A DNA stretch of 6,262 nucleotides, from assembly GCA_903938205.1 (NCBI GenBank), contig CAJACJ010000432.1, positions 1-6,262 of the forward strand, given 5' to 3'. Source of the stretch: an uncultured bacterium. GTDB lineage: Bacteria; Planctomycetota; Phycisphaerae; Phycisphaerales; SM1A02. Positions within the stretch are counted from its first letter, which is position 1; each line of letters starts with the position of its first letter. The position numbers were made by a program, and so were the translations under genes. Below the pieces are notes generated by a model, which worked only from the letters and a program-made list of their open reading frames with translations, made no database searches and had not been told where the DNA came from. Below are positions 1 through 6,105 of this stretch, piece by piece.

Positions 1-300
1 CTTGCCATCCAAAATGACTAGGAACTTTCCGCGCGCATGCGCCAACAATTTCGCAAGCGCGTTCATGCCAGCCACGCCGTGGCGCTCAAAGCATGCCGAT
101 TGAAATTTCACCGCGGGCACATGCGGCTCGATCGCGTCAAGAAAAACGCGCCCCCACGTTTCAAACGCGCTCGCAGGATCAAGTCGCTGAAACGCGGATG
201 GAAGCCTTTCAAAAACGGGATCCATACCAACGCACACCGGCGCGCCGCGGCGCGCAATCCACGACTCAAGAAGATCGGCTGGGTGATCCTGTTTAACCAT
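1..300 (-). CDS. pyrF: Orotidine 5'-phosphate decarboxylase, N-terminal part (cut by window edge)
   Basis: The gene reads leftward from ATG at 300-298 and runs off the window at position 1, giving 100 codons without a stop. The product would decarboxylate OMP to UMP, the last step of de novo pyrimidine synthesis in the cytoplasm. Seen in order: PVCVGMDP at residues 21-28 (first beta strand of the barrel, substrate-binding Asp), VPAVKFQSACFERHG at 61-75 (family 'VKFQ.A.FE..G' block), and FLVILDGK at 93-100, the start of the catalytic DxK..D motif, with the rest outside the window. This is the longer type-2 PyrF rather than the short E. coli type. In-frame ATGs at 312 and 309 would add four or three residues. 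The ATG at 300 has a GGGGA string only 2 bases upstream, which is too close for a normal Shine-Dalgarno, so the start is uncertain by a few codons. Family assignment is firm. Confidence 0.93.
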   Translation of the reverse strand, partial: MVKQDHPADLLESWIARRGAPVCVGMDPVFERLPSAFQRLDPASAFETWGRVFLDAIEPHVPAVKFQSACFERHGVAGMNALAKLLAHARGKFLVILDGK

Positions 301-688
301 GTTCCCCATCATAGAGGCGCGTGTTGATCAAGTACCATGCGCTCCCGTGAATTCACCAAACGAACCAACTGAACCACCACCGCAAGCATTGCACCTTGAA
401 AAATCCAAGGGACTCACCGTGACGTGGCGTGATGGAAGCAAAGGATTTATAGATGTTGTCACGCTGCGACGCATGAGCCAAAGCGCCGACGCGCGCCAAG
501 AACGCGAATCGCAATCGACCAATCCGCTGCATATTTTAAAGCACTCCAGCGCGGAGCCGTTGACCGCGTTGACCGCGGAACTTGTAGGCAATTACGCACT
601 GCGGATTCGATTTTCCGATGGCCACGACACGGGGTTATTTTCGTGGCTGTACCTGCGCTCGCTTTCCAGTGAAGCGCCGAACATGTAA
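299..688 (+). CDS. DUF971 / gamma-butyrobetaine hydroxylase N-terminal-like domain protein
   Basis: This is a 129-residue cytoplasmic protein made almost entirely of one DUF971 (GBBH-like N-terminal) domain. Visible hallmarks are LHLEKSKGLTVTWRDGSKG at residues 32-50, VVTLRR at about 53-58, and the C-terminal VGNYALRIRFSDGHDTGLFSWLYLRSL at about 95-121. The family is known as the zinc-binding N-terminal module of BBOX1-type hydroxylases and as stand-alone bacterial proteins, often linked to Fe-S or Mrp/ApbC contexts; its function is unsettled. The usual LRxxCxCAxC zinc site reads LRRMSQSADA here, so all three Cys are gone, while the His of SDGH remains. The ATG at 299 overlaps the divergent pyrF start and lacks a good ribosome binding site. 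GTG at 347 is an alternative that keeps the whole domain. Domain identity is confident, exact start is not, and molecular role is unknown. Confidence 0.85.
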   Translation: MFPIIEARVDQVPCAPVNSPNEPTEPPPQALHLEKSKGLTVTWRDGSKGFIDVVTLRRMSQSADARQERESQSTNPLHILKHSSAEPLTALTAELVGNYALRIRFSDGHDTGLFSWLYLRSLSSEAPNM

Positions 689-755
689 ATCTCCAAGGCC
701 TGAATGCGCCACTTTGCAAACGCCTTGCACACAAAGTGCGGGTACAAATCTCGCT

Positions 756-2636
756 ATGCGAAACAAATTCTTGTTGCGTGCGTCCACCCTCATCGCCATG
801 ACAAGCGCCGCGATCACTCTGACATTGCCCGCCGCGCGCGCAGCCACGCCTCCGCCGTTTCTGCGCGAAGGTAAACCTTATATAGATCAACAAGTGGTGC
901 CCGTGACTATTCCGCAACGCATGTTTCGAATCGCGATTCTTCCTGACCGCACCACTGGCCGCGATTGGGGCTTGCCATATCTGCAAGCCGCGGCGCGCGA
1001 TCTCAATCGCATTCGCCCCGACGCGGTCTTCACCGTGGGCGACATGGTGCAGGGATACACGCGCGATGTTGCAGAATGGGAAAGACAAGTAGCGGAGTAC
1101 AAATCCATTACAGGAAAAATCACCGCGCCATTTTTGCCTGTGCCCGGCAATCACGATGTGATCAGCGGCTCTCGTATTCCTGGTGATCGAACCTTCGCCG
1201 ATTTGTATCTGCAAAAATTTGGCCCGCTGCAATACATGGCGGAACTTGAAGGCGCCAGCGTGATCGTCATGTTCTCCGACGAAGGTCTGGGCGACAGCAA
1301 GATGCAAGTGAACGATGGCCAATTGAATTGGCTGCAAACTTCACTTGAGCGCGCGGCGGCGCGCGCCAAACCCATCATCATCATGATGCATCGTCCACTT
1401 TGGCGCTACGACAGCGTGAAATGGTTCGAACGCATTCATCCGCTTTTAGTCAAGGCCAAAGTGGCGGCGGTTATTGCCGGACATTTGCATAGTTTGCAAG
1501 ACGATCCCGCCCAAGATGGCGTGAAATATCTTGTGGTTGGAACATGCGGAGGCACCATTGACCAGCATCCCCTGGCTGGTCAATTGCAACACCTCACCTT
1601 CGTGCAAATTGACGCCGATGGCGCGTTGGATATTTTTCACCAACCCGTTGGCATGACGCTGCCAGAAGATTTTGTGGTGCGCGAAGATCAAGATTGCGTG
1701 TACGCGCTGCGTGAGAAACCTGGTTGTCTTTCACTTGGTGGCACGCTGCCCGATCCATGGATGGCGAAGGGCACTGTCAACGGCGTGGTCATATTGAAGG
1801 TGAACAATCCGCTTGAACGCACTATTTCCATTTCGGTTTCCATTGCGCGCGATCCCGTGGCGTGGCTTGTTGAAGGTGAGCAGTTTGTCAGCCGTACCGC
1901 GATTGACGCGTTCAATAAATTCACAACCGACGCCAATACGACTTGGACCCTTGAAGCTCCCGCGAGCATTGTGGTGCCAGCCAAAGGAAGCGTTGAAGTT
2001 CCGTTGACATTCAAAAGTCCGTCGACCAAAGTTGCGCAACAGCCGCCAACGATCGAGTGCGTTATTAAAATGAAAGACAGCAAGGGTCGCATGGTTCCGA
2101 TTTATGTTCCGTTGCGTCCCGACATGGACCGCGCCGCGAATTATTCCAGCGATCCAACAAATAGCTCTTTGAAAGAGCCTATTTCATCTTGGAAACCTTC
2201 ACCCTATGACACGCTTGAAAGTGACTCCACGGTTCGCTTCAGTCAAATCGCTGGTCAAGAGTCTCATCCATTGGTGGTTCGTATTGAAGCGCCCGATCAA
2301 ACTCAAAGCGGTTACCCCAACGACAAACGCGATGTGACCAAGCGTCGCAAAGACCCTTCAGCTGACGCCGTTGAAATTCGCTGGACCGACGCTCAAGGCG
2401 AAGCGTGGTTTTTTATTGAGCCGTTCTCGCCATGGACCGCTTCAAGCAGACCCGATTGGAAACCTGTGACTAGAACGGGGAAATTAAGTGACGGCACTGG
2501 TTGGTGGCTGGAGGTTGAACTTCCTGAATCAGCTCGAACCGTGAACGCCGGTGTTGCGGATAATGACGAGACCTATCACACGCAATGGCGCTGGATGATT
2601 CCAGAAAATCGGCTAGCGCCACTGAAGCCACTCTGA
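756..2636 (+). CDS. Secreted calcineurin-like metallophosphoesterase with C-terminal beta-sandwich domains
   Basis: The 626-residue product starts with a Sec signal peptide (MRNKFLLR, a hydrophobic core, then AARA-A with likely cleavage after residue 29), so it should act outside the cytoplasm. The catalytic domain covers about residues 56-300: ILPDRT (D64), VGDMV (G95-D96), GNHD (131-134), MMHRPLW (H212) and GHLH (242-245). These are the dimetal ligands of the calcineurin-like phosphoesterase fold. The first motif is DRT instead of DxH, so one metal-binding His is replaced. Residues about 340-425 look like an Ig-like sandwich (NGVVILKVNNP..., VVPAKGSVEVPLTF). Residues about 500-615 resemble a CBM9/DOMON-type sandwich (AVEIRWTD, GWWLEVELPE, NAGVADNDE). 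An upstream ATG at 618 is in frame, but would overlap the DUF971 gene by 71 bases and place 46 non-signal-like residues before the signal peptide, so ATG 756 is preferred. No strong Shine-Dalgarno is seen. Substrate is unknown; a phosphoester or glycan-linked phosphate is a guess. Confidence 0.9.
   Translation: MRNKFLLRASTLIAMTSAAITLTLPAARAATPPPFLREGKPYIDQQVVPVTIPQRMFRIAILPDRTTGRDWGLPYLQAAARDLNRIRPDAVFTVGDMVQGYTRDVAEWERQVAEYKSITGKITAPFLPVPGNHDVISGSRIPGDRTFADLYLQKFGPLQYMAELEGASVIVMFSDEGLGDSKMQVNDGQLNWLQTSLERAAARAKPIIIMMHRPLWRYDSVKWFERIHPLLVKAKVAAVIAGHLHSLQDDPAQDGVKYLVVGTCGGTIDQHPLAGQLQHLTFVQIDADGALDIFHQPVGMTLPEDFVVREDQDCVYALREKPGCLSLGGTLPDPWMAKGTVNGVVILKVNNPLERTISISVSIARDPVAWLVEGEQFVSRTAIDAFNKFTTDANTTWTLEAPASIVVPAKGSVEVPLTFKSPSTKVAQQPPTIECVIKMKDSKGRMVPIYVPLRPDMDRAANYSSDPTNSSLKEPISSWKPSPYDTLESDSTVRFSQIAGQESHPLVVRIEAPDQTQSGYPNDKRDVTKRRKDPSADAVEIRWTDAQGEAWFFIEPFSPWTASSRPDWKPVTRTGKLSDGTGWWLEVELPESARTVNAGVADNDETYHTQWRWMIPENRLAPLKPL
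2159..2184. repeat. Imperfect 12-bp inverted repeat inside the phosphoesterase gene
   Basis: The left arm AAATAGCTCTTT (2159-2170) is followed by G and then AAAGAG-C-CTATTT (2172-2184). All twelve positions pair if one C (2178) bulges out. It lies in the hydrophilic linker (about residues 468-476) between the phosphoesterase part and the last sandwich domain. In RNA it could form a hairpin with a three-base loop. No U-run follows, so it is not an intrinsic terminator. Function is unknown and it may be chance. Confidence 0.5.
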
Positions 2637-2677
2637 TTGCATATGCTGGAAAAATTTCACACGACAACATTGAGGTA

Positions 2678-2686
2678 TGCTATTAT
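2678..2686 (+). promoter_or_regulatory. Extended -10 promoter candidate for the lipoprotein gene
   Basis: TGCTATTAT at 2678-2686 matches the extended -10 form TGnTATAAT with one mismatch. No good -35 lies 16-18 bases upstream, which is acceptable for an extended -10. Transcription would start near 2692-2694, giving a leader of about 68 bases before the ATG at 2761. It sits in the 124-base gap after the phosphoesterase stop, so the lipoprotein can be transcribed independently. Confidence 0.4.
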
Positions 2687-2748
2687 CACTTGACCGTATT
2701 GGCTTGCCAAAGACTTTTGTGAACTCATTTCTTTTCAATTTCATTTCT

Positions 2749-2753
2749 AGGAG
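2749..2753 (+). promoter_or_regulatory. Ribosome binding site fixing the lipoprotein start
   Basis: AGGAG lies 7 bases before ATG 2761. The upstream in-frame ATG at 2677 lacks such a site and would bury the signal peptide behind 28 extra residues, so this site decides the start. Confidence 0.85.
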
Positions 2754-2760
2754 ACCTGAC

Positions 2761-2961
2761 ATGAAAAAAATCGTAATCACACTCGCAACCCTCTCGCTTC
2801 TCACGCTTGCCGCTTGCGGCAACAGTGGCGGCTCTTCCTCTGGCAAGCAGCCAATCACTGCGCGCAAAATTGATAAATCAACCGCGGTGCCAAAAGAAGC
2901 GCCAGCCGCAATTTCCGCCAAAGAAGGCGAAAATCCAGCGGCTGCAAAAAAGAAGGACTAA
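2761..2961 (+). CDS. Small lipoprotein of unknown function
   Basis: This is a 66-residue precursor. Residues 1-18 form a lipoprotein signal peptide (MKK, a hydrophobic stretch, then the lipobox LAAC with Cys19), which implies cleavage by signal peptidase II and lipid attachment at Cys19. The mature part begins GNSGGSSSG, a flexible linker, and continues as a Lys/Ala/Pro-rich tail ending AAAKKKD with no recognisable fold. A strong AGGAG ribosome binding site and a plausible extended -10 promoter precede it. It ends tail to tail with the minus-strand ATPase gene, sharing four bases at the stop codons. Small lipoproteins of this kind are common and mostly uncharacterised. Localisation is confident, function is not known, and no homologous family is recognised. 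Confidence 0.85.
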   Translation: MKKIVITLATLSLLTLAACGNSGGSSSGKQPITARKIDKSTAVPKEAPAAISAKEGENPAAAKKKD

Positions 2962-4424
2962 CGCTTGATGCCGCGAACTTGGCTGCGCTGACGCACCAGT
3001 TCAAAGGTGGCGTTTGAAATTGTTTTCGCACCCGCCTCGGCGTGCGCCATATGTTCTTGCAACATGGCGTACACCATGCGGCAGGCCTCGCGCGGATTTC
3101 CGCAACCCGCGAGCGCCTCTTCTATTTTTGCGCGGCCCACATTTGCGTCGAACATGCTTTCAATGGGCACGGCTGAATTTGGTCGTGATGAAGCCGCGCG
3201 AATTCTGGCGTCGCACATTTTGGACAGCATGGAACCCGACCACTGCAAACGCTCAACCGCGTTTTGTTTGTCCAGCCGCGCCGCGCGAAAGAAGGCGCCA
3301 TCTTCACGGCTGAATAAATCACCAAGCTCAGCTGGCAAAAGTAATTTCACCGCAAGTCCACGGTGCTGCAAGAAACGGCTTGAAAGCAGCGGCCACACCA
3401 AACTGCGCATGTGGTCCACATCGCCCGCCACCGTGGTTGGCTCATCAACACGATCAACCAAAATGGCGATGCTGCCGTAGTCCGCCGCGCGCAATACCGC
3501 CAAGAGTCGATCGAACATTGCGAAACGCGAATCATCGCCGCGGTCGGTGGGCATGCTGGCTGAACCAATATTGATTTCTATGTGGTGCAAACTTTCACGA
3601 AAGCTGGCCGCCGAACGATTCACGCAGCGAATACCGCGGTGCATTCCACGCGCAATAATTCCCACGCGAGTTTGACAGCGCAGCCACGACCAACCCATGG
3701 CGAATGAACCCGCGGCCAACACGGCAGCAAACGCCAGCAACGCTCGCTTGGGCTCTTGCACCAAACTCATGCCCGCAAGAACCAGCGCAAAAACCGCTAA
3801 AACCATGGCCCAATTCGCCGCGGCCTTGCTGCCGCTTGAACCACCAAGACCCAGCGCGGATTTTAATTGCCACGAGCGCTTGGCCGCAATAGGCGTGTGG
3901 TCGTACGCCATTTGCAACAGCAACATTTCACGGCGCACAAGCGCTGGCGCTTTGCGCAGCGCTTTGCGAAAGTTGGAAATTTGCAGCGGCGCGCGATCGC
4001 TTACGCCCAACAATTGATCGACCAACTGCGGAACAATTGAATGCAGCACAATGTCAACGTGGTCGCTCAATGTGATGGACTCCAGCGCCGCCGACTGATT
4101 CTTCATGCGCTCATGACGTGCGATACGTCCAATCATGGCGTCAAAATTGTCGTGGCCAATCACCAACACGCGGTTCTCAGATTGCTGATTGTTGTAGGCG
4201 CGGTACGCCGCCTCCATTTGCAGACGCAGCGCCGTCTTTCCCGCACCGCGCTCGCCAAAAACAACCGCGGGCGATGGATGTGTTGGCTCGCCAAATATTT
4301 TTCCAAAGTCTGGATGGCGGCAGGAATCACCAGACTGCGTCAACACCGGATCTTGCGCTGCCTCCTCGGCGGCGAATGGATTGGAGGCGAGTCCATGTCG
4401 ACCTAGAAATTCGGAAAGATTCAT
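2958..4424 (-). CDS. Membrane-anchored P-loop (AAA/KAP-like) ATPase of unknown function
   Basis: The 488-residue protein opens with an 'HGLASNPF' block (10-17), followed by Walker A FGERGAGKT (56-64). Two hydrophobic helices follow at about 204-222 and 228-248, separated by a short basic QEPKR turn. Walker B is IAILVDRVDEP (319-329). A predicted strand LAVKLLLP (357-364) follows, and GNPREACRMVYAML (442-455) resembles a sensor-2 helix. Both ends should be cytoplasmic, with the helices forming a hairpin between Walker A and Walker B. This is the arrangement described for KAP-family NTPases, although the local motifs also resemble Orc/Cdc6- or ExeA-like AAA proteins. No effector domain or partner is obvious. 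A GAAGGA ribosome binding site lies about 11 bases upstream of ATG 4424. The stop TAG overlaps the convergent lipoprotein stop. NTP binding is confident; biological role is not known. Confidence 0.88.
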   Translation of the reverse strand: MNLSEFLGRHGLASNPFAAEEAAQDPVLTQSGDSCRHPDFGKIFGEPTHPSPAVVFGERGAGKTALRLQMEAAYRAYNNQQSENRVLVIGHDNFDAMIGRIARHERMKNQSAALESITLSDHVDIVLHSIVPQLVDQLLGVSDRAPLQISNFRKALRKAPALVRREMLLLQMAYDHTPIAAKRSWQLKSALGLGGSSGSKAAANWAMVLAVFALVLAGMSLVQEPKRALLAFAAVLAAGSFAMGWSWLRCQTRVGIIARGMHRGIRCVNRSAASFRESLHHIEINIGSASMPTDRGDDSRFAMFDRLLAVLRAADYGSIAILVDRVDEPTTVAGDVDHMRSLVWPLLSSRFLQHRGLAVKLLLPAELGDLFSREDGAFFRAARLDKQNAVERLQWSGSMLSKMCDARIRAASSRPNSAVPIESMFDANVGRAKIEEALAGCGNPREACRMVYAMLQEHMAHAEAGAKTISNATFELVRQRSQVRGIKR

Positions 4425-4435
4425 CGGTTGCGTTT

Positions 4436-4440
4436 TCCTT
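4436..4440 (-). promoter_or_regulatory. Probable ribosome binding site of the ATPase gene
   Basis: On the minus strand AAGGA (within GAAGGAAAA) lies 11 bases before ATG 4424. The spacing is slightly long but it is the only Shine-Dalgarno-like string near this start. Confidence 0.5.
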
Positions 4441-4535
4441 CAATCATTGGGCAATCGGTGATCAATGTAGTTCATTCCCACAAATACGGCACACGTGCTG
4501 AAACCTATTCGCCGGCGCGTGCGACTGCTCTTCAG

Positions 4536-4554
4536 TTGCAATTGCCAATTGCAA
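4536..4554. repeat. Perfect 9-bp inverted repeat between the mutase and ATPase genes
   Basis: TTGCAATTG (4536-4544) and CAATTGCAA (4546-4554) are exact reverse complements around a single central C. TTCAG occurs just before the palindrome (4531-4535) and again just after it (4555-4559), as a direct repeat. It lies 39 bases past the mutase stop and about 112 bases before the ATPase start, both on the minus strand. No U-run follows on the minus strand, so it does not look like an intrinsic terminator. The symmetry suits a dimeric DNA-binding regulator, which is inference. I see no convincing promoter in this 169-base gap. Confidence 0.6.
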
Positions 4555-4593
4555 TTCAGTTCAAAAGTCGATGCGAAGACAATCCCATTTCAA

Positions 4594-5994
4594 TCAATGC
4601 GCCACACGATGGCCAAGCAGCGGACTTAACTTTGCAACAACCGCGTCTACGGTGGCCTGATCTTTGGCCTCCAAGTTCAGCCGCAACAGTGGCTCCGTGT
4701 TGCTCATTCGCACATTGCACCACCACTCGCCCGCGTCCAAACTTAAGCCGTCAAGTTCATGCGTCTTGGCCGTTGGATACGCGGCGCGCAATGCGGCAAT
4801 GGCGCCAAGTTTGTTTTCATTCTCAAAATTAATCTCGCCACTTTGCGCGTAGCGGCGAAATGGTTTCACCAATTGCGAAAGTGTTTTGCCCCCACCATTC
4901 ACCAATGCGTTGATAACGGAAATAAATGCGCGCGCGCCGGAATCTGTGGCAAACATGTCCTGGAAATAAAAATGTCCGCTCAGTTCGCCACCAACTGGCG
5001 CGTGCACCTCGGCAAGCTTGGCCTTCATAAAGACGTGGCCAACGCGGCTTTCAACCGGCGTTCCGCCCGCTTCACGAATCGCTTCCGCAACGCTGCGGCT
5101 AGAGCGCAAGTCGTACACGACGCTTGCGCCCGGATGTTGCGCAAGAAATTCCTTCAACATCACGGCTAGCAACAAATCGCAACCAATCGGCTCGCCCAAT
5201 TCATCAATCACCATGCAGCGATCCGCGTCGCCGTCAAAGCACACGCCAAAGTCCGCCTTGGTTTCACGAACGCGCGCGCGCACATCGGCCAAGTTGGCCT
5301 CCACCAATGGATTTGGTTCGTGCACAAACTCGCCGCTTGAATTGTCAAAGTAAATCGGATCAATGTGCAAGCCAGCCACGTCGCCAAAAACTTTCGGCAC
5401 CATGGTTCCCGCCATGCCGTTGCTGGCGTCAATGGCCACGCGCAATTTCTTGGCGCCACTTTTAGTTTTGTCGTTGAGCAATCGCAACAAGTGCGCCTTG
5501 TACTGCGCCCACACATCGCGGCTTTCGCGACGACCACCACGCGGCTCGCATTTTTCTTTTTCAACAAGCGCGGCGAAGCGCTGAATATCAACCAAGCCAG
5601 TCTCTTGTCCAACAGGCTTTGCGTGCGCGCGGCTGATTTTAAACCCGTTGTAATTGGCGGGATTGTGGCTGGCGGTGACTTGAATTCCACCAGCGCACCC
5701 AAAATGATTGATGGCGAAATACACAACAGGCGTATCCACCATTCCAATATCAATCACATTGGCGCCGTAATCCTGCATGCCCTGCGCCAACGCATCTGCA
5801 AGCGAAGGACTGCTCTTGCGCATGTCGCGGCCCATGACAATGTTGCGCATCATGGGATCGTCATGGCCAGCGGCCGCGGCCTGCTTCAGCAGAAATTCCG
5901 CGGCGCCATAGCCAATGTGCCACGCCAATTTTTCATTGAGCGGCTTGGGATAGGTTGCGCGCACGTCGTAGGCTTTGAACACTTTGGCAAGCAT
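4594..5994 (-). CDS. manB: Phosphomannomutase/phosphoglucomutase
   Basis: The 466-residue product is a complete alpha-D-phosphohexomutase, close to the usual length of about 455-465. It interconverts mannose-6-phosphate and mannose-1-phosphate, and often the glucose phosphates, in the cytoplasm, feeding GDP-mannose or UDP-glucose to surface polysaccharides. All four signature loops are present: the phosphoserine loop TASHNP (107-112, Ser109), the Mg-binding loop DGDADR (254-259), the sugar-recognition loop GGELSGH (335-341), and the phosphate-binding loop RMSNTEPLLR (429-438). The N-terminal FKAYDVR (6-12) is typical. GGAG at 6001-6004 lies 6 bases before ATG 5994 and fixes this start; an in-frame ATG at 6069 would add 25 residues unlike the family. 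The gene is alone on its strand apart from the ATPase downstream, with a 169-base gap. Mannose versus glucose preference cannot be read from sequence by eye, so the symbol is provisional. Confidence 0.95.
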   Translation of the reverse strand: MLAKVFKAYDVRATYPKPLNEKLAWHIGYGAAEFLLKQAAAAGHDDPMMRNIVMGRDMRKSSPSLADALAQGMQDYGANVIDIGMVDTPVVYFAINHFGCAGGIQVTASHNPANYNGFKISRAHAKPVGQETGLVDIQRFAALVEKEKCEPRGGRRESRDVWAQYKAHLLRLLNDKTKSGAKKLRVAIDASNGMAGTMVPKVFGDVAGLHIDPIYFDNSSGEFVHEPNPLVEANLADVRARVRETKADFGVCFDGDADRCMVIDELGEPIGCDLLLAVMLKEFLAQHPGASVVYDLRSSRSVAEAIREAGGTPVESRVGHVFMKAKLAEVHAPVGGELSGHFYFQDMFATDSGARAFISVINALVNGGGKTLSQLVKPFRRYAQSGEINFENENKLGAIAALRAAYPTAKTHELDGLSLDAGEWWCNVRMSNTEPLLRLNLEAKDQATVDAVVAKLSPLLGHRVAH

Positions 5995-6000
5995 GGCATT

Positions 6001-6004
6001 CTCC
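6001..6004 (-). promoter_or_regulatory. Ribosome binding site fixing the mutase start
   Basis: On the minus strand GGAG precedes ATG 5994 with a 6-base spacer. It excludes the upstream in-frame ATG at 6069, which would include this site within the coding sequence. Confidence 0.8.
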
Positions 6005-6035
6005 AAATAGAGGTTTTGAAGGGGAATCCTAGCCG

Positions 6036-6064
6036 ATAATTCAATCAAATAAATCAATACTGAA
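6036..6064 (-). promoter_or_regulatory. Weak promoter candidate for the mutase gene
   Basis: On the minus strand TTCAGT (6064-6059) and AATTAT (6041-6036) are 17 bases apart in an AT-rich tract. The matches to the -35 and -10 consensus are only 3/6 and 4/6. The placement about 35 bases upstream of the Shine-Dalgarno is sensible, but the evidence is slight. Confidence 0.2.
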
Positions 6065-6071
6065 TACATGC

Positions 6072-6099
6072 TTGCCTTGGAGGTGACTTTGGTTACAAT
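6072..6099 (+). promoter_or_regulatory. Plus-strand promoter candidate pointing out of the window
   Basis: TTGCCT (6072-6077) and TACAAT (6094-6099) are 16 bases apart. The -10 matches TATAAT at 5/6 and the -35 at 4/6. Transcription would begin near 6106 and read rightward, divergent from the mutase. A GGAGGTGA string at 6079-6086 lies within the spacer and would not be on the transcript. Confidence 0.35.
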
Positions 6100-6105
6100 C
6101 GCTCT

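Noticed and set aside
37..327. Plus-strand 96-codon open frame rich in Arg/Lys/His
   Set aside because: It is antisense to the clearly conserved pyrF coding sequence and has shadow-type composition.
618..755. 46-residue N-terminal extension of the phosphoesterase from ATG 618
   Set aside because: It overlaps the DUF971 gene and would place non-hydrophobic residues before a clear signal peptide; ATG 756 gives a proper Sec signal.
459..1337. Minus-strand 292-codon open frame
   Set aside because: It is antisense to the DUF971 and phosphoesterase genes and its translation has no domain-like motifs.
1372..1388. CATCATCATCATGATG-like run
   Set aside because: It simply encodes the conserved III-MMH segment of the phosphoesterase; the near-palindrome comes from Ile/Met codons.
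1561..1580. ACCAGC...GCTGGT hairpin
   Set aside because: Only 6-bp arms with an 8-base loop inside a coding region, and no T-run; expected by chance.
2677..2760. 28-residue extension of the lipoprotein from ATG 2677
   Set aside because: No ribosome binding site, it overlaps the likely promoter, and it would disable the lipoprotein signal. AGGAG before ATG 2761 is strong.
4492..4497. CACGTG palindrome in the mutase-ATPase gap
   Set aside because: Only 6 bp and not extended by flanking symmetry; common by chance.
5365..6039. Plus-strand 224-codon open frame
   Set aside because: It is an antisense shadow of the mutase gene, which has all four catalytic loops on the other strand.
5995..6069. 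25-residue extension of the mutase from ATG 6069
   Set aside because: The GGAG site at 6001-6004 serves ATG 5994, and the extension is unlike the family N-terminus.
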